Shown here piece after piece: positions 1 through 6,560 of a stretch of 11,323 bases of DNA. The stretch spans positions 1 to 11,323 of the forward strand of contig JBAVFZ010000274.1 in assembly GCA_049684495.1 (NCBI GenBank). Direction: 5' to 3'. Each line of letters begins with the position of its first letter. Within the stretch, counting starts at the first letter, position 1. The notes below the pieces were generated by a model that saw only the letters and a list, made by a program, of their open reading frames with translations, searched no databases and was not told the origin of the DNA. Both the position numbers and the translations under genes were made by a program. This stretch comes from JAFGKK01 sp049684495 (GTDB lineage: Bacteria > Chloroflexota > Anaerolineae > Anaerolineales > RBG-16-64-43).

Positions 1-141
1 GACCAATAATGCAGGAACCGATGCTTCCCCTCGCTGCTCTCGGGACAGGCGCTCTGCATGACACACTTTTCAAAGAATAGAAATAATTGTTAAAAAATCC
101 TGTCAATCAATTAAAAAATCCTGTAAATCCTGTCTATGATT
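1..141. other. Intergenic left edge with short repeats
   Basis: No credible gene is visible here. The stretch lies 3' of the minus-strand polyferredoxin gene and is more AT-rich than the coding DNA next to it. It holds the short direct repeats listed separately (90-133). Its outer part (about 1-59) reads on the minus strand as a 19-codon open frame running off the edge, with no ribosome binding site. I see no convincing hairpin-plus-T-run terminator for the polyferredoxin gene. It looks like repeat-rich spacer DNA. Confidence 0.5.
90..133. repeat. Short direct repeats with AATCCTGT core
   Basis: A 14-bp unit, TTAAAAAATCCTGT, occurs perfectly at 90-103 and 111-124 (21-bp period). A shortened copy, AAATCCTGT, follows at 125-133. 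The array ends 8 bp before the stop codon of the polyferredoxin gene. From memory, strings of AATCCTGT units occur between genes in many environmental bacteria, but I cannot verify that here. Three units are too few and too short for CRISPR. Confidence 0.6.
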
Positions 142-1674
142 TTAAACGCTGTCCCTTCCGGGAGCGTACACCCGGATCGCGGCTTCGCCGTTGACCGGGC
201 ATTTGTATTCGCAGGTGCCGCAGCCGATGCAGCGCGTGCGGTCCACCACCGGGGCGCCGCCGGAGAATTCCGAATAATCCACGGTGATCGCCTTTTCGGG
301 CAACGGGCACATTTCCTCGCAAACCAGGCATTCCTGGTGGTCGGACCAGGCGATGCAGCGGTTCTTGTCGACGTAAGCGGCGCCGATCACCTGCCGGCGC
401 TTTTCCTCAAGCGGAAGCGGGGGGATCGCTTCAACCGGGCAGGCCTGCCCGCAGGCGTTGCAGGAATACTGGCAGAAGCCGGCCCGCGCGATGAGCACCG
501 GAGTCCAAAATCCTTCCACGCCGGCCTCGGCCACCGACGGGTGCAGCACCCCGGTCGGGCAGACGCGCACGCATTCCCCGCAGCGGATGCATTTGGCGAG
601 CAGATCGTTTTCCTTCGCTCCCGGCGGGCGGAGCAGATGCGGGAGATCCCGCCGCAGGTACTGATCGGTGCGCAGGAGCGCCACGCTCCCGACGGCCGCG
701 CCGATCGCCGCCAACGCCTGCCTTCTCCCCGGATCGTAGGAATTCCATCCGGCCGGCCGCAGATGGGCCGGGAAGGATTGCCCGGCGCGCGGGCAGACCG
801 ACACGCAATCCAGGCACATCGTGCACTCCGCGGGATCGCTGGCGTTGGCTTTATCCGGATTAATCGTGCCGGTCGGGCAGATACGCGCGCAGGCGCCGCA
901 CTCGTTGCACGCGCTTGGGTTCACCTCGCGCCGGAAAATCGCGAGCTTGCCGGTCAACCCCAGCAGCGATCCGAGCGGGCACAGGTAGCGGCACCAAAAG
1001 CGCGGGGCGAGCGCGTTCAATGCGATGATTCCAATGAAGAAGGCTGCGATCAGCACGCCGCCCGCGGTGAAGGCCGGGTCGGCCGGAAGCAGCGCCGGAC
1101 GGAGAATCCTATCCAGCGCGGAGACCGCCCCGCGCAGCGTGGAGACGCCATACAAAGCTTCCTCCACGGCGCTGACGACCCAATCCAGCGCGGGGTAGAC
1201 CGCCTCGGTCAGCGACCGGATCAGGATTGTCAGCGGATCGAGGAACATCAGCCACAGGCTGCCCAGCAGCGCGGAGGTCAGGATCACCGTCAGCAGGAAG
1301 TGTTTGACCCCGCGCGCGCCTTCGGGGATGGCAGGCTGTTTGTTTTTCCAGCGCCGCGGGTGGAACAGGTCGAACGTGGTTCCCAGCGGGCACAGCCAGC
1401 CGCACCATGCGCGCCCGAAGAGAACCGTCAGGAGCAGAGTGAGCAGCGCAAGCGCCATCCCCGCAACGATGCTCTTCGAAGCAAGCAGGCCGGCCAGCAT
1501 CGCCAGCGGATCCAGATGCAGGAACAGGTTTCCGGCTTGCGGCGGCACCCCGCCGCGCACCGTCCGCAGAAAGAGGAACAGGAAAAGCGCCAGGGCCGAC
1601 GCCTGGACGGCGGAGCGCACGATCCGTCCGTAGCGGTCCTTCCATTGGAACTGCTTGCGCGGTTTGTCAGCCAA
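142..1674 (-). CDS. NapH-NapG-type fusion membrane polyferredoxin (six [4Fe-4S])
   Basis: This 510-residue protein looks like a NapH-like half joined to a NapG/MauM-like half. Residues 22-38, 55-87, 122-148 and 203-222 are hydrophobic membrane segments. CxxxCP motifs lie at C91/C95 and C228/C232, as in NapH, NosR and CcoG. Two ferredoxin motifs follow: C256/259/262/266 and C284/287/290/294. Residues 316-335 (GRR followed by an Ala/Gly/Val-rich stretch) resemble a twin-arginine signal. After it come the LRPPGA motif typical of NapG (348-353) and four more cluster motifs: C362/365/368/372, C401/405/408/412, C440/449/452/456 and C482/485/488/492. In nitrate reductase systems NapH and NapG are separate proteins passing quinol electrons to the periplasm. 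Here I infer transmembrane electron transfer, with the last four clusters outside. No nap genes are nearby. The start is TTG, supported by GAGGAG seven bases upstream; the next in-frame Met (residue 59) would remove the first membrane segment. It overlaps the upstream DUF362 gene by 8 nt. Confidence 0.88.
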   Translation of the reverse strand: MADKPRKQFQWKDRYGRIVRSAVQASALALFLFLFLRTVRGGVPPQAGNLFLHLDPLAMLAGLLASKSIVAGMALALLTLLLTVLFGRAWCGWLCPLGTTFDLFHPRRWKNKQPAIPEGARGVKHFLLTVILTSALLGSLWLMFLDPLTILIRSLTEAVYPALDWVVSAVEEALYGVSTLRGAVSALDRILRPALLPADPAFTAGGVLIAAFFIGIIALNALAPRFWCRYLCPLGSLLGLTGKLAIFRREVNPSACNECGACARICPTGTINPDKANASDPAECTMCLDCVSVCPRAGQSFPAHLRPAGWNSYDPGRRQALAAIGAAVGSVALLRTDQYLRRDLPHLLRPPGAKENDLLAKCIRCGECVRVCPTGVLHPSVAEAGVEGFWTPVLIARAGFCQYSCNACGQACPVEAIPPLPLEEKRRQVIGAAYVDKNRCIAWSDHQECLVCEEMCPLPEKAITVDYSEFSGGAPVVDRTRCIGCGTCEYKCPVNGEAAIRVYAPGRDSV

Positions 1675-2626
1675 CGGCGATCTCCTCGATTTGCAGATTT
1701 TCCAGATCGCTGCGTCCGAGCCCGCGCTGGGCGCCGTACTTCACGTACAGCAGCCGGTCCGGATCTTCCCACCCGAAGAGCGTTGTCGCATAAGCGTCCG
1801 CCGCCACCCCGTCGTGCGTGGCGATCACGGTATCCAGCTTGCGCACGTCATCCAGGTTTCCGCCGGTGGGACCGTTGGCGGTGAGGATCCGCACCGCGTC
1901 CACGATCGTCAGCGTCGGGAGGAGGAATTGGTTGAGATCGACCAGTATTTGGTTGAGGGAGGCGTGCATTTCCGGCCGGTCGCGGATCACGCCCAGCATG
2001 TTCTTCATCCCGATCGTCAGCTGGGCCAGGCTGTGGTGTTTCGGGAGGGGGACGTTGATCAGCACGTCGGCGTCCAGCACGTCGCCGTAGACGACGGTCT
2101 TCTTCAGCGTCTCTCCCGCGGGGAGGCCGGCGGATACGAATTTCATGGCGGACGGATATTCCATCTCGCCGCCGGCGGCCGCGACCTGATCGGCGATCCC
2201 GCTCGTGGCGAAGGCGTCCTCGGCGGTTCCGCCGAACGGATTGTCGAAGACGCGCACGCGCGCGGCGCCGGCTTCGCGCGCCAGTTTCACCACCGCGCCG
2301 ACCACCCACGGGTTGGTCGTGGCGGCGTACTCATACGCGCGCCCGGCCGTGCAGACGTTTGGTTTGATGACGACGTTCGCGCCTTTCGGGACGAAGCGCT
2401 CCATCCCGCCGATCGCGGCCACCGCCCGGCGCACCAGCGCCTCCGGATCGTCCCCGCCCCGCGCAACGGCCAGGTAGGTGGATCCCGCGGCGGGGGTGGG
2501 GGGTGGCAGGCGGGTCATGCCGGCGGATCCAGCCGGTGCTCCGCAGGCGGCGAGCACTTGCGCCCCGGCGGCCGCGCCCGCGCCCAACACCGTCCAGCGC
2601 AGAAATTCCCGTCTTGTGAGTTTCAT
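1667..2626 (-). CDS. Tat-exported DUF362 lipoprotein (paralogue 1)
   Basis: A 319-residue DUF362 (PF04015) protein of unknown reaction. The N-terminus has a twin-arginine motif (TRREFLRW, residues 4-11), a hydrophobic Ala/Gly stretch and a lipobox (LAAC, Cys28). It is therefore probably exported folded and lipid-anchored outside the membrane. The DUF362 core has IKPNVC, TTNPWVV, a histidine pair in NVPLPKHH, GMKNMLGV, DAVRILTANGP and AADAYAT. There is no CxxC motif, so it carries no iron-sulfur cluster of its own. By eye it is about 60% identical to the DUF362 protein at 4221-5333 over some 265 residues. I chose the ATG at 2626 because it opens directly on the Tat signal and has AAGGA about eight bases upstream. 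The frame stays open to 2770, and an ATG at 2719 also has a fair AGAAGG, so a longer n-region is possible. Its stop overlaps the polyferredoxin start by 8 nt, suggesting cotranslation and partnership. Confidence 0.88.
   Translation of the reverse strand: MKLTRREFLRWTVLGAGAAAGAQVLAACGAPAGSAGMTRLPPPTPAAGSTYLAVARGGDDPEALVRRAVAAIGGMERFVPKGANVVIKPNVCTAGRAYEYAATTNPWVVGAVVKLAREAGAARVRVFDNPFGGTAEDAFATSGIADQVAAAGGEMEYPSAMKFVSAGLPAGETLKKTVVYGDVLDADVLINVPLPKHHSLAQLTIGMKNMLGVIRDRPEMHASLNQILVDLNQFLLPTLTIVDAVRILTANGPTGGNLDDVRKLDTVIATHDGVAADAYATTLFGWEDPDRLLYVKYGAQRGLGRSDLENLQIEEIAVG
1682..1687 (-). promoter_or_regulatory. Ribosome binding site fixing a TTG start
   Basis: On the minus strand this is GAGGAG, seven bases before the TTG at 1674-1672. 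It lies inside the last codons of the upstream DUF362 gene, so the polyferredoxin is probably translated by coupling to that gene. The strong site is the main reason to accept the TTG start. Confidence 0.7.
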
Positions 2627-2809
2627 GGTGATCGTCCTTTTTTCTTCGCCTCCGCCTTGGAGAATCACAGGCTTCGGATATTGGAATTCTACCCCGGAAA
2701 AATCGGCGCCGCGATTCATTGAGCCTTCTCTCAGGTTGGCCGGCTTCCTGCGCGGAATTCTTGGCCCCACATCCTGGGCCGGGGTCGCCGCCTCCGGAGA
2801 TCCGGTCCG

Positions 2810-3895
2810 TCAGCCGAGATCCAACTCGAGCATTTCGATTCGTTCCGCGCGGTTGGAGCCCACCCCGAGCTCTTCCGCGTAACGCAGATACTGTTGCGCC
2901 GTGCTTACACCATTGGCGGACACCTCGCGGGTTCCCTTCCCCGCCAGGTCGTAGATCATCCCCAGCCCGACCGTGTCGTGCGCGACCGGGTCGAAACTCA
3001 TCAGGATCGAATCGCCGACGGTGTCGAGGCGCCAATACGGGTCGTCCGACCGCGGCACCGTGCAGGCGGTCAGCACGTCGCCGACGATCAGCCGGGTGCG
3101 GTCCTTGATCGCCGGCAGGGAGTTGAGTTCCGGGATCGCCCGGCCGATCAGCGGGCGGTGGAAATCCTCCGGACGTTCGAGAGTCCCGTAATGATTCTTA
3201 AGCGAAAAGGTGAATCCGCTGATACCGTGCGCCTTGTAAATCGGGATGTTGATCAGCGCGTCGCATTGCAGCAGGCAGTTGCTTAGTTTGATGTCCCGAT
3301 CGGCGATCCGCCAGCCGGACGTGTAGCCGCTTTCGGTCCCGAAACACTGGATTCGGTCTCCGCCACGGTTGATGGTGAAGCCGCCGGCGCGCATTTGGCC
3401 GTCGTTCCGGTCGTAGAGGATGATCTGTCGGGAGGGAATGCCGGTTGCGACCAGCGATTCCGCCACCGCGGCCGCCAGCGGCTCGTGCGTCCACAGCCGG
3501 CTGCCCTGGATCGTGTTGATTTTAATGGCGATCCACTCATCGCGGGCGAACAGCGAGGACCAGGCGTCGCGTGCATCGGCAAGCCCGGTCAGCGCGGTGA
3601 TCGAAGAGTCCAGCATTTTCCGGATCACGCCGGTGTCCAGCAGCGCGTTATCCCCGGGCACGCCCGCCGGCGTTTGTTTCCACACGCCGTTGTGGCGCGT
3701 GCGGACCACCCGGCTTTTCCCCGCCAGGCTCGTGCTGAGGATCTCAGGCCGGCGGAGGGTCGCTGTGCGCGAGAGCTTCGCCGATGGTGCACAGTGGGAA
3801 AGCAATCCGGCGGCGGTTGCGGCGGCAGCGGTTTTTAGAAAATCGCGGCGCGAATACACCGGGGAATCTGGTCTTTCCGTGCGATGATTTGTCAT
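2810..3895 (-). CDS. Tat-exported DUF362 protein, divergent member
   Basis: A 361-residue DUF362 (PF04015) protein of unknown activity. Residues 15-20 (YSRRDF) followed by LK and an Ala-rich stretch form a classic twin-arginine signal. A cysteine at residue 35 (LLSHC) could be a lipidation site, but His at -1 is unusual, so signal peptidase I cleavage is an alternative. The core has IAIKINTIQG, NIPIYKAHG, FSLKNHYG and a C-terminal AHDTVGLGM segment, matching the family's metal- or anion-site-like conserved positions only in a general way. It is clearly more distant from the other two DUF362 proteins here than they are from each other, though all end in a similar short Glu/Leu-rich tail. There is no ferredoxin-type cysteine motif. 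The ATG start has GGAGGA five bases upstream (3906-3901). It lies between the two close paralogues; 183 bp separate its stop from the next start. Confidence 0.87.
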   Translation of the reverse strand: MTNHRTERPDSPVYSRRDFLKTAAAATAAGLLSHCAPSAKLSRTATLRRPEILSTSLAGKSRVVRTRHNGVWKQTPAGVPGDNALLDTGVIRKMLDSSITALTGLADARDAWSSLFARDEWIAIKINTIQGSRLWTHEPLAAAVAESLVATGIPSRQIILYDRNDGQMRAGGFTINRGGDRIQCFGTESGYTSGWRIADRDIKLSNCLLQCDALINIPIYKAHGISGFTFSLKNHYGTLERPEDFHRPLIGRAIPELNSLPAIKDRTRLIVGDVLTACTVPRSDDPYWRLDTVGDSILMSFDPVAHDTVGLGMIYDLAGKGTREVSANGVSTAQQYLRYAEELGVGSNRAERIEMLELDLG

Positions 3896-4220
3896 GTTTG
3901 TCCTCCCCCAAAAAACCGGATGTCATGGCCGTCTATGACGGATAGCGGCTCGTACGGGTGGTGGAGTCCGGATGGAACGGATCGATGGGTCAACCGGCCG
4001 GGCAGCACAACCGGCTGGACGATTTTCGCGGGGGAAAGGATGGAGCGTGGATGCGGCGCGTTTTGCCGAATTGCCGTTTGTAAGGCGGCCATTGGAAGGA
4101 TTTCTCCGCAAGATGGCGGCGGGTCGCCTCCCGCCCGGCAGAAGCGTCGGGTGCCGGAGAAGGCGTATTCTTATTGTATGAAGTAAGACTTGATGCAAGC
4201 TGTGGATCGGCTGAGAGGAT
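3896..4220. other. 325-bp intergenic region between DUF362 genes
   Basis: No gene is supported; the short frames here have no family features. A GC-rich hairpin at 4118-4135 (GGCGGG and CCCGCC around six bases) lies downstream of the 4221-5333 gene in its direction of transcription. It lacks a T-run, so it is not a clear intrinsic terminator. On the minus strand TACAAT (4174-4179) resembles a -10 box, but TTGCAT upstream is only 14 bases away, too close for a standard promoter. Whether the next DUF362 gene has its own promoter is therefore open. Confidence 0.5.
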
Positions 4221-5333
4221 TCATCCGCTGACGGCGATTTCCTGGATACCGAGGTTTTCCAGGTCGCTGCGCCCCAGCCCGCGCTCGGCTCCGTACCGCA
4301 CATAGAGCAACTGGTTCGGATCCGTCCAGCCGAACAGCCGGGTGGCATAAGCGTCGGCGGCGACGATGTCCGGCGAGGCGATGACCGTATCCATTTTCCG
4401 GACGTCGCTCCTGCTGTAGCTGATCGGACCGTTGGCTGTCAGGATCCGGACGGCGTCGATGATGGTTAATTCAGGGCGGATAAAATCCGCCAGATCCGCG
4501 ATCCGCGCGTGCAGGTTGTCGTGAATGGCGTCTCGGTCCCGGACCACGCCCATCAAGTTCTTCATCCCGAGGGTCAACCCGGTCGACCCATGCTGTTTGG
4601 CGATGGGCACGTTGATCACCACGTCCGCATCGATCACCTCGCTGTAGAAAGCGGCTGAACGCAAACTTCGCGCGGATGGAAGTGTGGCGGGAACGAATTT
4701 ATTCCAGTCCAGTGTTTCGAGTTCCCCGCCCGCGGCCAGAACCTGCTCGGCGATTCCGCTGGAGGAATAATTTTCAGGAGAAGTCCCGTTGAATGGAAAA
4801 TCGAATACGCGCACCCGGCCGGCGCCGGCTTCGAAGCACATCTTTACCAGAGCACCGACTACCCACGGATTGGTCGTTGCGGCGCCGTCATAGGGGCGGT
4901 TGGAGGTGCAGACGTTGGGTTTAATGAGCACGTTCGCGCCTTGGGGCACGAACCACCCCATCCCGCCGATGGCCTCCACCGCGGCCCGGACGAGCGCTTC
5001 CGGATCGTCCCCTCCCCGCGCGACCGCCAGGTAGGCCGGGTTCGCCGCAGGCGTCGCCGTAACGGTTGCGGGCGGAGGGGTCGGCGAAGGCGTATCGCTG
5101 GCAAGCGGGGTATCGCTGGGAAATTGCGTATCGGTCGGGACGACCGCCCCGGCGATCGAACCCATTTTGGTCAACTGCGGTCCGGCGGGTCCGAACGGCG
5201 TTCGGGTCGGCGTCCCCGATTCAATCGCGGGCGCGATCCCGCATGCTTGCAGCAGCTGCATCGCGGCCGCCGCGCCGGCGCTGTTGGTCATCAGGCGTAT
5301 GAATTCTCTGCGGGATATTTTTTTCATCGTCAT
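4221..5333 (-). CDS. Tat-exported DUF362 lipoprotein with Pro/Thr linker (paralogue 2)
   Basis: A 370-residue DUF362 (PF04015) protein, the close paralogue of the one at 1667-2626. It begins with a twin-arginine motif (SRREFIRL, residues 7-14), an Ala-rich stretch and a lipobox ending at Cys31 (LQAC). An unstructured-looking Pro/Thr/Ser-rich linker follows (about residues 32-97), far longer than in its paralogue, as expected for a domain held away from the membrane. The DUF362 core then opens with YLAVARGGDD and shares IKPNVCT, TTNPWVVGA, GMKN, DAVRILTANGP, AADAYAT and RGLGRSDLENL with the paralogue. No iron-sulfur motif is present. Two in-frame ATGs, at 5333 and 5327, are both plausible: AGGA fits the first and GGGAG fits the second. 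It is first in the DUF362-polyferredoxin set and has a strong candidate promoter about 190 bp upstream. The molecular function is unknown. Confidence 0.88.
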   Translation of the reverse strand: MTMKKISRREFIRLMTNSAGAAAAMQLLQACGIAPAIESGTPTRTPFGPAGPQLTKMGSIAGAVVPTDTQFPSDTPLASDTPSPTPPPATVTATPAANPAYLAVARGGDDPEALVRAAVEAIGGMGWFVPQGANVLIKPNVCTSNRPYDGAATTNPWVVGALVKMCFEAGAGRVRVFDFPFNGTSPENYSSSGIAEQVLAAGGELETLDWNKFVPATLPSARSLRSAAFYSEVIDADVVINVPIAKQHGSTGLTLGMKNLMGVVRDRDAIHDNLHARIADLADFIRPELTIIDAVRILTANGPISYSRSDVRKMDTVIASPDIVAADAYATRLFGWTDPNQLLYVRYGAERGLGRSDLENLGIQEIAVSG

Positions 5334-5389
5334 GCTCCCATCCTACTGATCTATTCTGAACCCCGATAGACGTTCTTTGAATGGTAAGA

Positions 5390-5509
5390 GACTCCTAGAC
5401 GCAATATTGCCTGTGAATGCAGTTGTATCTTCTAATTAAATGAGAATGATTTCGAGATTTCGCGTGCCATTCGAAAAAAATCGGAGTGCTATTCGGAGTC
5501 CCGCGTCTA
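5390..5509. repeat. Inverted and direct repeats in the leader of the DUF362 unit
   Basis: On the plus strand GACTCC and TAGACGC adjoin at 5390-5402, and their complements GGAGTC (5495-5500) and GCGTCTA (5503-5509) recur about 100 bp away. The order is not nested, so only one pair can form a simple hairpin at a time, or both could form a pseudoknot. TAGACG appears again at 5367-5372. TCGGAGT is directly repeated near 5481 and 5493, and GCAATATTGC (5401-5410) is a perfect palindrome. All lie in the predicted untranslated leader of the 4221-5333 gene and could be operator or RNA-structure elements. No known regulator site is recognised. Confidence 0.4.
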
Positions 5510-5519
5510 TAATGGATAT

Positions 5520-5548
5520 ATTATATCCTATTTAACCAAATTCCTCAA
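5520..5548 (-). promoter_or_regulatory. Sigma-70-type promoter for the DUF362-polyferredoxin unit
   Basis: On the minus strand TTGAGG (5548-5543) is followed after 17 bases by TATAAT (5525-5520), a perfect -10 hexamer. The -35 box and part of the spacer lie inside the last codons of galT. Transcription would start near 5513 and give a leader of about 180 nt before the DUF362 gene. The -10 sits in an inverted repeat (GGATATA and TATATCC, 5514-5528) that could bind a dimeric regulator. Confidence 0.55.
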
Positions 5549-6556
5549 TCGTTCGGCTGCGGATTCGGGTGTGATATCTCTTTGCGGCTGGGCCAGTAAT
5601 TCGTATCCGACCATGAATTTCCGGATTGTCGTCGAACGCAGCAGCGGCGGGAAAAAATGCGCGTGGAAATGCCATTCCGGATGTTCCCCACCGTCTGTCG
5701 GCCGCTGATGAAAACCCATGCTGTACGGGAAGGGGGCGTCGAAGATCCGGTCGTAGGCGCGGATCAGGCGCGGCAGAATTTCCGCCAGGTCGCCGCGCTC
5801 CTTATCGGAGAGATCCGGCAGCGCCCCGCGATGCGCCCGCGCCAGCAGCATCGTCTCGAATGGCCACACCGCCCAGAAGGGGATCAGCACGGTGAAGGAA
5901 TCGTTTTGGCAGACGATCCGTTCCTGCTGCGCATATTCCACGCCGAGATAATCGCACAGCAGGCAGGATTTGTGGTCCTGCCAATGCCGGGCCTGGCGTT
6001 CCGTTTCCTTGGCGGGTTCATTCGGGATCTGCTCCTCGGCCCAGATCTGCCCGTGCGGGTGCGGATTGCTGGCCCCCATCATCGCGCCGTTGTTCTCGAA
6101 GATCTGCACATGCCGGATCCAGTCCAGCGCGCCGAGCTCGACGTACTGATCGGTCCAGGCGTCCACCACCCGGCGGAGCGCCGCCGGCTCCATATTGCCG
6201 AGCGTCAGGTCGTGGCGCGGCGAGTAGCACAGCACCCGGCAAAGCCCGCGTTCGGTTTCCGCGCGCAGCAGCCGCCCGCGGTCGAAGGATTCGGGCTCGG
6301 CGCCGGGAAGCAGCGCCGCATAATCGTTGTCGAACAGATAGGTTTCCGCATACGCCGGATTGCGCGCCCCTCCCGCCCGTTCGTTTCCGGGGCAGAGGTA
6401 GCAGCCGGGATCGTACGGCGGCCGGGCGGCGGCCGGCGTCGAGTCAACCATCCCGAGCCAGGGGCGCTTGGTGCGGTGGGGGGAGACCAGGACATATTCC
6501 CCCGTCAGCAGATTTAACCGGCGGTGCGGTTTTTCAAATAGGGTTTCCATCGTCAC
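5528..6556 (-). CDS. galT: Galactose-1-phosphate uridylyltransferase
   Basis: A 342-residue enzyme of the Leloir pathway (EC 2.7.7.12) that swaps UMP between UDP-glucose and galactose-1-phosphate in the cytoplasm. The length is normal for bacterial GalT. Visible key residues are the zinc ligands C52 and C55 in CYLCPGN, H115 in SPRHDL, and the active-site NPHPHGQIW with H166 and H168, where H168 is the expected nucleophile. The C-terminal half has EWHFHAHFFPP. The protein therefore looks fully functional. The start may be GTG at 6556 or ATG at 6550. The GTG lies 4 nt after the stop of the upstream UspA-type gene, so the two are likely cotranscribed and coupled. No galK, galE or sugar transporter is in the window. 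Some GalT-like enzymes handle other sugar phosphates, so the exact substrate is inferred. Confidence 0.94.
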   Translation of the reverse strand: MTMETLFEKPHRRLNLLTGEYVLVSPHRTKRPWLGMVDSTPAAARPPYDPGCYLCPGNERAGGARNPAYAETYLFDNDYAALLPGAEPESFDRGRLLRAETERGLCRVLCYSPRHDLTLGNMEPAALRRVVDAWTDQYVELGALDWIRHVQIFENNGAMMGASNPHPHGQIWAEEQIPNEPAKETERQARHWQDHKSCLLCDYLGVEYAQQERIVCQNDSFTVLIPFWAVWPFETMLLARAHRGALPDLSDKERGDLAEILPRLIRAYDRIFDAPFPYSMGFHQRPTDGGEHPEWHFHAHFFPPLLRSTTIRKFMVGYELLAQPQRDITPESAAERLRNLVK

Positions 6557-6560
6557 CTGC

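Noticed and set aside
1..59. Minus-strand 19-codon frame opening with ATG at 59 and running off the edge
   Set aside because: There is no ribosome binding site and the peptide resembles translated intergenic repeats; too little is visible to call a gene.
90..133. CRISPR array
   Set aside because: The units are 14 bp or shorter with 7-bp gaps and only three copies; repeats and spacers are too short and no cas genes are present.
142..1674. Periplasmic nitrate reductase operon
   Set aside because: The NapH/NapG resemblance is clear, but no napA, napB or napD is present, so the electron acceptor must differ or lie elsewhere.
136..1884. 582-codon plus-strand open frame
   Set aside because: It lies opposite the polyferredoxin gene, is rich in Arg, Gln, Ala and Gly without domain features, and is explained by GC-biased codons on the other strand.
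1655..2722. 355-codon plus-strand open frame
   Set aside because: It is a shadow of the DUF362 gene at 1667-2626, with no family features and no neighbours on that strand.
2627..2770. N-terminal extension of the DUF362 protein to 2770
   Set aside because: It would put 48 residues before the twin-arginine signal. The ATG at 2626 has its own ribosome binding site. The ATG at 2719 remains a weaker alternative.
5657..6517. 286-codon plus-strand open frame
   Set aside because: It is opposite galT, which has all of its zinc and active-site residues; the plus frame is compositionally odd and has no ribosome binding site.
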